Part shown: piece by piece, positions 1 to 8,464 of the stretch
Position numbering within the stretch: position 1 is the stretch's first letter
How the letters are laid out: every line of letters starts with the position of its first letter
From: a bacterium
GTDB lineage: Bacteria > Pseudomonadota > Alphaproteobacteria > Rhodobacterales > Rhodobacteraceae
NCBI GenBank assembly: GCA_016124195.1
Contig: WGOE01000002.1
Location: 558,001 to 622,000, forward strand
Direction: 5' to 3'
Length of the DNA: 64,000 nucleotides
The notes under the pieces: generated by a model
Told to the model about the DNA's origin: nothing
Databases searched by the model: none
What the model saw: only the letters and a program-made list of their open reading frames with translations
Translations under genes and position numbers: made by a program

Positions 1-947
1 AGTACATGCGGATGAACACGACCGACATCAACGGCAAGGCCTGCGTCACCGGCAAGCCTCCGCATGCCGGCGGCATCCAGGGCCGGGTCGAGGCGACCGG
101 CCGCGGCCTGCAATATGCGCTGCAGGAATTCTTCCGCCATCCGCAGGACGTGGCCCGCGCCCGGCTTTCGGGCGGGCTCGACGGCAAGCGCATCGTGGTG
201 CAGGGCCTGGGCAACGTGGGCTATCACGTGGCGAAATTCCTGTCGGTCGAGGATGGCGCCAAGATCGTGGCGGTGGCCGAACGCGACGGGATGGTGACCA
301 ACGACCGGGGGCTCGACATCGACGCGCTGCAGGCCTGGATGGCGGGCAACAAGGGCTCGATCCGGGATTTTCCCGGCGGAACCTTTTCCGAGGAGTCGGC
401 GGCGGCGCTGGAACTGCCCTGCGACATCCTGATCCCCGCGGCGCATGAGGGCGTCATCCATCGCGGCAATGCCGCGCGCATCCAGGCGCCGCTGATCATC
501 GAGGCGGCGAATGGCCCGATCACCTTCGGCGCGGACGAAATCCTGCGCCAGATGGGCTGCGTGATCATCCCCGACCTTTACGCCAATGCCGGCGGGGTGA
601 CGGTCAGCTATTTCGAATGGGTCAAGAACCTGTCGCACATCCGCTTCGGCCGCATGCAGCGCCGCGCCGAAGAGGCGCGCAGCCGCCTGATGGTCGAAGA
701 ACTGGAACGGCTGTCGGACGACCGGCATCTGGGCTGGACCCTGTCGCCCGATTTCAAGCAGAAATTCCTGATGGGCTCGGACGAACTGGCGCTGGTGCGG
801 TCGGGCCTCGATGACACGATGCGCACCGCCTATCAGGCGATGCGCGAGGTGTGGTACGGCACCGAAGGGATCGAGGATCTGCGGATGGCGGCCTATGTCG
901 TCTCGATCGGGCGGGTGGCCAAGACCTACAAGTCCAAGGGGCTGTAG
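1..947 (+). CDS. Glu/Leu/Phe/Val dehydrogenase, probably NAD(P)-glutamate dehydrogenase (5' end cut by the window)
   Basis: The C-terminal part, about 314 codons, of an amino acid dehydrogenase of the glutamate dehydrogenase family, which interconverts glutamate and 2-oxoglutarate plus ammonia. The visible fragment has the family segment GGIQGRVEATGRG and then a Rossmann dinucleotide-binding loop, VVQGLGNVGYHV, near fragment residues 64-75. Further on come an AAHEGVI segment and ANAGGVTVSYFEW, typical of the substrate and nucleotide domains. The catalytic lysine region lies upstream of the window. The reading frame is open to the window edge, so the ATG at base 6 is internal. Family is clear; the exact substrate (Glu rather than Leu, Val or Phe) is inferred from overall resemblance. 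A palindromic repeat unit follows 36 bases after the stop. Confidence 0.85.
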   Translation, partial: YMRMNTTDINGKACVTGKPPHAGGIQGRVEATGRGLQYALQEFFRHPQDVARARLSGGLDGKRIVVQGLGNVGYHVAKFLSVEDGAKIVAVAERDGMVTNDRGLDIDALQAWMAGNKGSIRDFPGGTFSEESAAALELPCDILIPAAHEGVIHRGNAARIQAPLIIEAANGPITFGADEILRQMGCVIIPDLYANAGGVTVSYFEWVKNLSHIRFGRMQRRAEEARSRLMVEELERLSDDRHLGWTLSPDFKQKFLMGSDELALVRSGLDDTMRTAYQAMREVWYGTEGIEDLRMAAYVVSIGRVAKTYKSKGL

Positions 948-983
948 GTCGGCGCCCCCTGATAGCGCCCCTGCCTGCGCCAA

Positions 984-1009
984 GGATGGGCAAATTGCCC
1001 ATCCTACCT
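984..1009. repeat. GATGGGCA palindrome, unit 1
   Basis: A near-perfect palindrome, GGATGGGC-AAATT-GCCCATCC, followed by TACC on the right. It is in the B orientation of a dispersed family also found near 19770, 37261, 37290, 39984, 53631 and 53664. Here it lies between the dehydrogenase gene and soxB and could fold into a hairpin in RNA of either strand. There is no T-run, so it is not a classical intrinsic terminator. Confidence 0.8.
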
Positions 1010-1121
1010 CATTCATGCCGGGCGCGACAGGATATGTCGCGGACAGGCCAGTTGTTTGCCCGGCGCTGGGGAATAAACTTGGAAAACCCGCCAGCGCAAG
1101 GCGGGCCAAGAGGAGTGCGCA

Positions 1122-2372
1122 ATGCGCTATTCGGGCTGGAAGGTCATCACCCAGGGGCTTCTTGGCAACGCGGGCTGGACGCGCGCCTGGCGCGATCCGG
1201 CGCCCAAGGCCGAATATGACGCCATCGTCATCGGTGGCGGCGGGCATGGTCTGGCCACGGCCTATTATCTGGCCAAGAACCATGGCCTGACCAATGTCGC
1301 GGTGCTGGAGAAGGGCTATCTTGGCTCTGGCAACATCGGGCGCAACACGACCATCGTGCGGGCCAACTATTTCCTGCCCGGCAATTCCGAGTTCTATTCG
1401 CATTCGCTGAAACTGTGGGAAAAGCTCGAGGGCGAGCTGAACTACAACGTGATGCATTCGCAGCGCGGCCATATCATCCTGTTCCATTCCGACGGGCAGC
1501 GCGATGCGGCGGCGCGGCGTGGCAATGCCATCGTCAACCAGGGCGACGATGCCGAGCTGTTGTCGGTGGCGCAGCTGAAAGAGATGATGCCCTACCTCGA
1601 CTATGAGCAGTCGCGCTTTCCAATCTATGGCGGGTTGATCCAGCGCCGCGCCGGCACCGCACGGCATGATGCGGTGGCCTGGGGCTATGCGCGCGCGGCC
1701 GATGCGCTGGGCGTCGATCTGATCCAGAACTGCGAAGTGACCGGCATCGACATCGAAGGCGGCCGGGTGACCGGGGTGCAGACCACGCGCGGGGCGATCC
1801 GCGCGAAGAAGGTCGGCATGGTGGTGGCGGGGCGCTCGTCTCAGGTCGCGGCCATGGCGGGCATGCGCCTGCCGATCGAAAGCCATGTCCTGCAGGCCTT
1901 CGTGACCGAGGGGCTGAAGCCCGTCATCGACAATGTCGTGAGCTACGGCATGGGCCATTTCTACATCAGCCAGTCCGACAAGGGTGGCCTCGTGTTCGGC
2001 GGCGACATCGACATGTATGCCTCCTATGCCGCGCGGGGCAACCTGCCGATGGTGGAACACGTGATGGAGGCCGGGATGACACTGATGCCGATGCTCGCCC
2101 GCGCCCGGGTGCTGCGGTCCTGGGGCGGCATCATGGACATGACGCCCGACGGCTCGCCCATCATCGACAAGACCCATATCGATGGCTTCTTCGTCGATGC
2201 CGGCTGGAACTACGGTGGCTTCAAGGCCGCCCCGGCCTCGGGCTGGTGCATGGCGCATCTGATGGCCACCGGGACCAGCCACGAGGTCGCCCGCCGCTTC
2301 CGCCTCGACCGCTTCCGCACCGGCCATGTGCTGGACGAAGAGGGCACCGGCAGCCAGCACAACCTGCATTGA
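1122..2372 (+). CDS. soxB: sarcosine oxidase, beta subunit
   Basis: The FAD- and FMN-binding subunit of heterotetrameric sarcosine oxidase, which oxidatively demethylates sarcosine to glycine and passes the one-carbon unit to tetrahydrofolate. The 416-residue protein has a Rossmann FAD motif, GGGGHG, at residues 38-43. The segment TARHDAVAWGYAR places a histidine at residue 182, corresponding to the histidine that binds FMN covalently in characterised SoxB proteins (by family knowledge). The start is supported by a GAGGAG ribosome-binding site about 8 bases upstream. It is the first gene of soxB-soxD-soxA-soxG, but 165 bases containing strong hairpins separate it from soxD. Confidence 0.96.
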   Translation: MRYSGWKVITQGLLGNAGWTRAWRDPAPKAEYDAIVIGGGGHGLATAYYLAKNHGLTNVAVLEKGYLGSGNIGRNTTIVRANYFLPGNSEFYSHSLKLWEKLEGELNYNVMHSQRGHIILFHSDGQRDAAARRGNAIVNQGDDAELLSVAQLKEMMPYLDYEQSRFPIYGGLIQRRAGTARHDAVAWGYARAADALGVDLIQNCEVTGIDIEGGRVTGVQTTRGAIRAKKVGMVVAGRSSQVAAMAGMRLPIESHVLQAFVTEGLKPVIDNVVSYGMGHFYISQSDKGGLVFGGDIDMYASYAARGNLPMVEHVMEAGMTLMPMLARARVLRSWGGIMDMTPDGSPIIDKTHIDGFFVDAGWNYGGFKAAPASGWCMAHLMATGTSHEVARRFRLDRFRTGHVLDEEGTGSQHNLH

Positions 2373-2431
2373 GGGCGAAGCAATGATCCGGCCAACCGAA
2401 GTTTCAAACCCGACGTTTGCTGCCTCCGGCG

Positions 2432-2482
2432 GGAGTATTTCTGCCCGGATGAACGACGTCTTCATCCAGGCAAAAATGCTCC
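2432..2482. repeat. inverted pair of TTCAT-N8-AAATA motif units forming a long hairpin
   Basis: Two 22-base arms (2432-2453 and 2461-2482) are inverted copies of each other with a 7-base loop: 19 Watson-Crick pairs, one G-T pair and two mismatches. Each arm, read in its own direction, fits TTCAT-N8-AAATACTCC or the AAATGCTCC variant. The same motif recurs at 6262, 15053 and 59088. The pair sits 60 bases after the soxB stop, inside the sox operon. Confidence 0.8.
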
Positions 2483-2499
2483 GGGGTGAGGCGAAGCCG

Positions 2500-2520
2500 A
2501 GGGGCAGAGCCCCTTTCTGT
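2500..2520 (+). terminator. terminator-like hairpin between soxB and soxD
   Basis: GGGGC-AGA-GCCCC (2501-2513) is followed by the T-rich tract TTTCTGTTT. It ends about 18 bases before the soxD start, so it may reduce or adjust expression of soxD, soxA and soxG relative to soxB. The T-run is interrupted, and strength is unknown. Confidence 0.45.
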
Positions 2521-2537
2521 TTCTGCGAGGCTGTCTG

Positions 2538-2810
2538 ATGCGCCTGACCTGTCCCCTGTGTGGCCCGCGCGACCGGCGCGAGTTCTATTATTCGGGCTCG
2601 GAGGATTACCTCAATCGACCCGCCGCCGATGCGCCGGCCGAGGCCTGGGATGACATGCTGCACCTGCGGGTGAACCCGGCCGGCGTGACCCGGGACCTGT
2701 GGTATCACGAGACGGGCTGCGGGTCCTGGCTCGTGGTGACGCGCAACACGGTCACCCATGAAATCCTCGCCACCGAACGGGTGGCCGACCGCAAGGGCGG
2801 TGCCGCATGA
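2538..2810 (+). CDS. soxD: sarcosine oxidase, delta subunit
   Basis: The small zinc-binding subunit of heterotetrameric sarcosine oxidase, 90 residues, a normal family length. Candidate zinc ligands are C5 and C8 in the N-terminal CPLC motif, H57 in WYHETGC and C61. This matches the family pattern of three cysteines and one histidine. The protein has structural and subunit-contact roles in the complex. Its stop overlaps the start of soxA by 4 bases (ATGA), which indicates translational coupling. Confidence 0.94.
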   Translation: MRLTCPLCGPRDRREFYYSGSEDYLNRPAADAPAEAWDDMLHLRVNPAGVTRDLWYHETGCGSWLVVTRNTVTHEILATERVADRKGGAA

Positions 2811-5728
2811 GACTGCCACGCAAGGGTCTGATCGACCGGACCAAACCGATCTCGTTCCGCTTTGATGGCGCTAGCTATGCCGGGTTTCAGGGCGATACGC
2901 TTGCCTCGGCGCTCTTGGCCAATGACGTGCGCCTGGTCGGGCGCAGCTTCAAATATCACCGGCCGCGCGGGCTTTTGACCGCTGGCCCCGAAGAGCCCAA
3001 CGCCCTGGTCGAGGTGAAGGACGCCGGCAGCCAGACGCCCAACACCCGCGCCACCGTGCAGGAAATCTACGAAGGGCTGGAGGCGAACAGCCAGAACCGC
3101 TGGCCGTCGCTGCGCTGGGACCTGCTGTCGGTCAACGACCTCGCCGCCCCCTTTCTGGGTGCCGGATTCTACTACAAGACCTTCATGTGGCCGCGCGCCT
3201 TCTGGGAGAGCCTGTACGAGCCCTTGATCCGGCGCGCCGCGGGTCTGGGCCGGCTCTTGCCCAGGCACGAAAGCGCAACTTACGAAAAGGCCTTTGCCTT
3301 CTGCGATCTTTTGGTGATCGGGTCCGGTCCGGCGGGGCTGATGGCGGCCCTGACCGCCGCGCGCGCGGGCGCTGATGTCATCGTGGCGGAACAGGACAGC
3401 CGGATGGGCGGCCGTCTTCTGTCACATGACGGTCAGATCAACGGCACTCTGGCGGCCGATTGGGTCAAGGCCACCTACAAGGAGCTGCGCAGCCTGCCCA
3501 ATGTGCGCCTGATGACCCGTACCACCGTCATCGGCGCCTATGATCAGGGCACCTATGGCGCGCTGGAGCGGGTCGGCCTGCATCTGCCCGCCCAGCCCGA
3601 TCTGCCGCGCGAATGTTTCTGGCGCATCGTGGCGGGTCAGGCCATCATGGCGACCGGCGCGCTGGAGCGCCCGATCGCCTTTGCCGACAACGACCGGCCC
3701 GGCATCATGCTGGCCTCGGCGGCGCAGACCTATCTCAACCGGTATGGCGTCACCCCCGGCACGCGGGTGACGATCTATGCCAACAACGACAATGCCCGCA
3801 CCGTGGCGCGTCAGTTGATCGCCGATGGCGTCAAGGTCGCGGCGATCCTCGACAGCCGCCCGGACGCCTCGTCGCTGGAGGATTGCCCGGTCTTCCTCGG
3901 TGCCCGGATCACCGGAACCCGGGGGCGCCGCGCGCTCAGCCGCATTGCGGTGCATCAGGGCGGCAACGATTTCCAGATCGAGACCGACTGCCTTCTGATG
4001 TCGGGCGGCTGGAACCCGCTGGTCAACCTCGCCTGTCACCAGAACGCCCGGCCCGAATGGCGCGAGGATATCGCGGCCTTCGTGCCCCGGCCCGGCATGG
4101 TGCCCGGCCTGCACGCGGCGGGCTCTGCCAATGGCGCCTTCAGCACGCTGGCCTGCCTGAGCGAAGGGCGCGCCGCGGCCCAGGCCGCGCTGGCCGCTTT
4201 GGGCAGGACCGCACCAGCCCCTGATCTGCCCGAGGCCGAGGACGACCCCTTCCGCGTCACCCCGGTCTGGCAGGTGCCCGGCCGCGGCCGCGCCTGGCTC
4301 GACTTTGCCAATGATGTCACGGTCAAGGACGTCAAGCTTGCCGCGCAAGAGGGTTTCACCTCGGTCGAACACATGAAACGCTATACCACGCAGGGCATGG
4401 CGCCGGATCAGGGCAAGAATTCCAATGTGGCAGCCCTGGCCGTGCTGGCCGATGCCACCGGGCGCGGCATCGCCGAGACGGGGACGACCACCTTCCGCCC
4501 GCCCTTCACCCCGGTCTCGATCGGGGCGCTGGGCGCGGGCGGACAAGGCCTGGGCTTTGCCCCGCAGCGCTTCCTGACCTCGGACCAGGCCTCGCGCGAC
4601 CGCGGCGCGCCGATGGTCGAGGCCGGGCTCTGGTACCGCCCCTCCTATTTCCCCAAACCGGGTGAGACGACCTGGCGCCACGCCTGCGACCGCGAGGTTC
4701 TGATGGTGCGCTCGTCCGTGGGCGTGGCCGATGTCTCGACCCTTGGCAAGATCGACATCCAGGGCCGCGATGCCGCGCGCTTTCTGGATTTCGTCTATAC
4801 CAACACGTTTTCGACCCTGCCCGTCGGTCGCGTCCGCTATGGCCTGATGCTGCGCGAGGATGGTTTCGTCATGGACGACGGCACCACGGCGCGGCTGGGC
4901 GAGGATCACTACCTGATGACCACCACCACCGCCGCGGCGGGGCAGGTGATGCGTCATCTCGACTTCATCCACCAGGCCTATTGCGCCGATTGGCAGGTCC
5001 GCTTCATATCGGTCACCGAGGCCTGGGCGCAGTTTGCCGTGGCGGGGCCCCTGTCCAAGATGCTGCTGAACTCGGTGCTCGACACGCGGCTGGGCGATTT
5101 CCCCTTCATGTCCTGCGGCGACGTGCAGGTCGAAGGGGTTGCGGCCCGTCTCTTCCGCATCTCGTTCTCGGGCGAAGAGGGCTACGAGATTGCCGTACCC
5201 ACCGCCTATGGCGAGGCCCTGTTCCGCGATCTTCTGTCGCGGGCCGAAACCCTGGGCGGCGGCGCCTATGGGATGGAGGCGCTCAACGTCATGCGGATCG
5301 AAAAGGGCTTCATCACCCATGCCGAAATCCACGGTCGGGTGACGGCCTTCGACATCGGCATGGCGAAGATGGTCTCGGCCAAGAAGGATTGCATCGGCAA
5401 GGCAGCCAGCCAGCGCCCCGGCCTGACAAGGCCTGCGCGCGAACAGCTGGTCGGCCTGCGGCCCCTGACCGATACGGCCATCGGCGCCGGGGCGCATCTT
5501 TTCAACCCCGGCGACCGGGTGCATCGGGAAACCGATCAGGGCTATGTCACCTCGGTCTGCTGGTCGCCCACCCTCGGCAGCTGGCTGGCCCTGGCCTTCC
5601 TGCAGAACGGCCGCGCCCGCCATGGCCAGCGCGTCCGCCTCGTCGACCACCTGCGCAAGACCGATGTCCTGTGCGAAGTGACCGACCCGGTCTTCCTCGA
5701 TCCGGAAGGAGCCAAACTGCGTGCCTGA
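2807..5728 (+). CDS. soxA: sarcosine oxidase, alpha subunit
   Basis: The large catalytic subunit, 973 residues. Domain order is typical. First comes an N-terminal ferredoxin-like segment (about residues 10-90, GRSFKYHRPRG). A pyridine nucleotide-binding Rossmann domain follows, with VIGSGPAGLMAAL near residue 170. From about residue 604 to the end there is a GcvT/aminomethyltransferase-like domain that binds tetrahydrofolate and captures formaldehyde as methylene-THF. It is coupled to soxD upstream and overlaps soxG downstream by 8 bases. A long open frame on the opposite strand is a composition artefact. Confidence 0.96.
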   Translation: MRLPRKGLIDRTKPISFRFDGASYAGFQGDTLASALLANDVRLVGRSFKYHRPRGLLTAGPEEPNALVEVKDAGSQTPNTRATVQEIYEGLEANSQNRWPSLRWDLLSVNDLAAPFLGAGFYYKTFMWPRAFWESLYEPLIRRAAGLGRLLPRHESATYEKAFAFCDLLVIGSGPAGLMAALTAARAGADVIVAEQDSRMGGRLLSHDGQINGTLAADWVKATYKELRSLPNVRLMTRTTVIGAYDQGTYGALERVGLHLPAQPDLPRECFWRIVAGQAIMATGALERPIAFADNDRPGIMLASAAQTYLNRYGVTPGTRVTIYANNDNARTVARQLIADGVKVAAILDSRPDASSLEDCPVFLGARITGTRGRRALSRIAVHQGGNDFQIETDCLLMSGGWNPLVNLACHQNARPEWREDIAAFVPRPGMVPGLHAAGSANGAFSTLACLSEGRAAAQAALAALGRTAPAPDLPEAEDDPFRVTPVWQVPGRGRAWLDFANDVTVKDVKLAAQEGFTSVEHMKRYTTQGMAPDQGKNSNVAALAVLADATGRGIAETGTTTFRPPFTPVSIGALGAGGQGLGFAPQRFLTSDQASRDRGAPMVEAGLWYRPSYFPKPGETTWRHACDREVLMVRSSVGVADVSTLGKIDIQGRDAARFLDFVYTNTFSTLPVGRVRYGLMLREDGFVMDDGTTARLGEDHYLMTTTTAAAGQVMRHLDFIHQAYCADWQVRFISVTEAWAQFAVAGPLSKMLLNSVLDTRLGDFPFMSCGDVQVEGVAARLFRISFSGEEGYEIAVPTAYGEALFRDLLSRAETLGGGAYGMEALNVMRIEKGFITHAEIHGRVTAFDIGMAKMVSAKKDCIGKAASQRPGLTRPAREQLVGLRPLTDTAIGAGAHLFNPGDRVHRETDQGYVTSVCWSPTLGSWLALAFLQNGRARHGQRVRLVDHLRKTDVLCEVTDPVFLDPEGAKLRA

Positions 5729-6260
5729 CCTCATCGCCAAATCCGCCCTCCACGGCACGGCCCCCCTCACGCTGGCCGGCACCACCCTGGCCGAGGCCGC
5801 GCCCGGCCCGATCACCTCGATCGCCTGTTTTCCCGGCACGCTGGCCGAGGTTGCGGCCCGCCTTGGCGGCTTTCCCGTGCCGGGCCGCGTTGCGGGCGAT
5901 CTGGTCTGGACCGGCCCCGAACAGGCCTTCCTGCTTGGCCGCGCCGCCCCCGACCTCGCCGGCATCGCCGCCGTCACCGACCAGTCGGGCGGCTGGGCCG
6001 CGCTCCGCCTGACCGGCCCCCGCGCGGTCCAGGCGCTGATGCGGCTCTACCCGCTTGACCTGCGACCGGCGCATTTCCCGCCCGGCTCTGTGGCCCGCGT
6101 GCCGCTGGGTCACATGCAATCCGTCCTGATCCGCGAAGAGGCGGGCTTTCTCGTCCTCGTCTTCCGCTCGATGGCGCGCACCGCCTGGCACGAGATCGAA
6201 ACCGCGCTGCAATCCCTCGACGCCCGCGCCCGGGCCGGCCTGGAGGCGCCGTCTTCCTGA
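5721..6260 (+). CDS. soxG: sarcosine oxidase, gamma subunit
   Basis: The fourth subunit of sarcosine oxidase, 179 residues, from a GTG start with a GGAAGGA ribosome-binding site at 5703-5709 inside the end of soxA. The family is distantly related to GcvT/YgfZ proteins; segments such as GWAALRLTGPRAVQALMRL fit. It is the last gene of the operon: a dispersed repeat unit and two GC-rich hairpins begin 2 bases after the stop codon. Confidence 0.93.
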   Translation: MPDLIAKSALHGTAPLTLAGTTLAEAAPGPITSIACFPGTLAEVAARLGGFPVPGRVAGDLVWTGPEQAFLLGRAAPDLAGIAAVTDQSGGWAALRLTGPRAVQALMRLYPLDLRPAHFPPGSVARVPLGHMQSVLIREEAGFLVLVFRSMARTAWHEIETALQSLDARARAGLEAPSS

Positions 6261-6261
6261 T

Positions 6262-6346
6262 TTCATCTGTTTGCAAATATCCCACGGGGGTGCGGGGGTG
6301 TGAAACCCCCGCTCTTGGCGCGGGTGCGGGGGTGTGAGACCCCGCT
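6262..6346 (+). repeat. TTCAT-N8-AAATATCCC unit followed by two GGGGGT/ACCCCC hairpins
   Basis: The 22-base motif occupies 6262-6283. It is followed by GGGGGT-GTGAA-ACCCCC (about 6293-6310) and a second copy, GGGGGT-GTGAG-ACCCC (about 6328-6343). The whole block is closely similar to the reverse complement of 59058-59110. It lies 3' of soxG and upstream of dnaG and probably marks the end of sox transcription. Confidence 0.75.
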
Positions 6347-6427
6347 GGCGCCCCCGGCTCCCACGCGCGGCCGCCAGCCCCAAGCGCCGGACTGGACACG
6401 AGCACCCCGACGCCCGATATAGAGGCC

Positions 6428-8365
6428 ATGTCCCTGCCGCCCGGATTCCTTGACGAGTTGCGCACCCGCCTGACCCTGTCTCAGGTCGTGGGCCGCAAGG
6501 TCACGTGGGATGCCCGCAAGTCCAACATGGCCAAGGGTGATTTCTGGGCGCCTTGCCCCTTCCATCAGGAAAAGTCGCCCTCGTTCCATGTCGATGACCG
6601 CAAGGGCTTCTATTACTGCTTCGGCTGCCACGCCAAGGGCGACGCGCTGACCTTCGTGAAGGAGACCGAGAACCTGTCCTTCATCGAGGCGGTCGAACTG
6701 CTGGCCCGCGAGGCCGGCATGGTCATGCCCGAACGCGACCCCCAGGCGGCCGAGCGCGCCGACAAGCGCACCCAGCTGGTCGATGTGATGGAAGAGGCGG
6801 TCAAGTGGTTCCGCCTGCAACTGAAAACCTCCGCCGCGGCCGAGGCGCGCGCCTATCTGGCGCGGCGCGGCCTCACGCCCGAGGCGCAGGACCGCTGGCA
6901 CATCGGCTTTGCCCCCGACCAGCGCCAGGGCCTTTTCGCTGCCCTGACCCAGAAGGGCATCGCACCCGGCCTGATCATCGACGCGGGCCTTTGCATCAAG
7001 CCCGACCCGGCCGAAGGGGGGCGCGAGGGCCCGCCCTACGACCGGTTCCGCGGCCGCATCATCTTTCCCATCCGGGACGGGCGGGGCAGGGCGATCAGCC
7101 TTGGCGGACGCGCGATGGACCCGGCCGCCCGGGCCAAATACCTCAACGGCCCGGAAACCGCGCTGTTCGACAAGGGGCGCAACCTCTTCAACCTCGGCCC
7201 GGCCCGGGAGGCCGCGGGCAAGGGCCTGCCTCTCATCGTGGCCGAAGGCTACATGGATGTCATAGCCCTGTCCGAGGCCGGCTTTCGCGCCGCCGTGGCC
7301 CCGCTTGGCACCGCCATCACCGAGGACCAGCTCCGCCTGATGTGGCGCGTGGCCGACGAGCCGATCATCGCGCTCGACGGCGACAGCGCCGGCATCCGGG
7401 CCGCCCTGCGCCTCGTCGATCTGGCCCTGCCGCTTCTGGAGGCGGGGAAGGGCCTGCGCTTTGCCATCCTGCCCGGCGGCCAGGACCCGGACGAGCTGAT
7501 CAAGGCGCAAGGCGCGCCGGCCATGCAAAAGGTGCTCGACGGTGCCCAGCCGATGGTCAACCTCCTCTGGCAGCGCGAGACCGAGGGCCGCGTCTTTGAC
7601 AGCCCCGAACGCAAGGCCGCGCTCGACAAGACACTGCGTGGGCTGATCAACCGGGTGGCCGACCCCTCGATCCGCAGCCACTACACCGAGGAAATCCGCC
7701 GCCTGCGCGCCGGTCTTTTCGGTCCCGCCGTCAAGCCCTTCCGCAAATGGACCCCGGGTGCTGCCAAGGGGCAAAGGCCCGAGACCAACCCGCAGCCACT
7801 GTCCTCGACCCGGGCCTCGGCCCTGGTGCGCGGCGACGAGGCGATGGAAGAGGAACTGCGCGAGGCCGTCATCCTCGCCATCTTTACCGTGCATCCCGGC
7901 CTGATCCACCGTTTCGAATCGGATCTGGAACGTCTGGACCTGACCAGCGAAGACCACCGCAGCCTGCGCCATATCCTGCTGACCACGCCGGTTCCGCAGA
8001 TGGCCGACCGCCTGCAGGGTCTGCCGGCCCTTGACGCTTTGCTGGCGCGACCCCATGTGCAGATCGCACCCCCCGTCAGAAACCGTCAGGACGCCGAGCT
8101 TGCCATGCTCTGTCTGGCCGAAGAATTCGCCAAACTTGACGCCAGGCGCGGGGCGCGGCGCGAAGTGGCGGACGCGATGGAAGACCTGACCGGCGTCGCC
8201 GACGAAGGCCTGACCTGGCGTCTGGCGCAGGCTGCCTCTGCCCGTCACCGCGCCGACCAGCCCAACCGCACCGACACGGCCGACCTTGGAGAAGACCGCA
8301 ACGCCCTGTCAAATCACCTGCAGTCCCTGATCGATTCGAAGGTCTGGGAAAAGAAACGTCCGTGA
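6428..8365 (+). CDS. dnaG: DNA primase
   Basis: Synthesises RNA primers for replication at the fork, working with the DnaB helicase. The protein has 645 residues. The N-terminal CHC2 zinc finger uses C43, H46, C64 and C67. The Toprim catalytic domain carries VAEGYMDVIAL near residue 268 and ALDGDSAG near residue 315. A variable C-terminal region for helicase contact follows. The gene lies directly upstream of rpoD, the usual dnaG-rpoD pair of the macromolecular synthesis operon; rpsU is not adjacent. The spacer to rpoD is about 99 bases. Confidence 0.97.
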   Translation: MSLPPGFLDELRTRLTLSQVVGRKVTWDARKSNMAKGDFWAPCPFHQEKSPSFHVDDRKGFYYCFGCHAKGDALTFVKETENLSFIEAVELLAREAGMVMPERDPQAAERADKRTQLVDVMEEAVKWFRLQLKTSAAAEARAYLARRGLTPEAQDRWHIGFAPDQRQGLFAALTQKGIAPGLIIDAGLCIKPDPAEGGREGPPYDRFRGRIIFPIRDGRGRAISLGGRAMDPAARAKYLNGPETALFDKGRNLFNLGPAREAAGKGLPLIVAEGYMDVIALSEAGFRAAVAPLGTAITEDQLRLMWRVADEPIIALDGDSAGIRAALRLVDLALPLLEAGKGLRFAILPGGQDPDELIKAQGAPAMQKVLDGAQPMVNLLWQRETEGRVFDSPERKAALDKTLRGLINRVADPSIRSHYTEEIRRLRAGLFGPAVKPFRKWTPGAAKGQRPETNPQPLSSTRASALVRGDEAMEEELREAVILAIFTVHPGLIHRFESDLERLDLTSEDHRSLRHILLTTPVPQMADRLQGLPALDALLARPHVQIAPPVRNRQDAELAMLCLAEEFAKLDARRGARREVADAMEDLTGVADEGLTWRLAQAASARHRADQPNRTDTADLGEDRNALSNHLQSLIDSKVWEKKRP

Positions 8366-8464
8366 ATTTGACGCAACACCCTGCAACTCCCCGCCGAATC
8401 GGGGTATTCCAGCGAACCTCTACCCGATTCGCCCCCTGATTCGCTGCTTATGACCGGAGCCCAC

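Noticed and set aside
2326-2538. Plus-strand open frame across the soxB-soxD spacer
   Set aside because: It runs through the long hairpin repeat and has no ribosome-binding site or recognisable content; the spacer is better read as repeat elements.
3422-5977. Very long minus-strand open frame opposite soxA
   Set aside because: It mirrors a confident gene, has Gly/Arg/His-rich composition with no domain, and arises from third-position G/C bias. Similar long frames opposite dnaG (6263-8248), rpoD (8420-10492), murD (17014-19287) and ftsZ (28817-30484) were rejected for the same reason.
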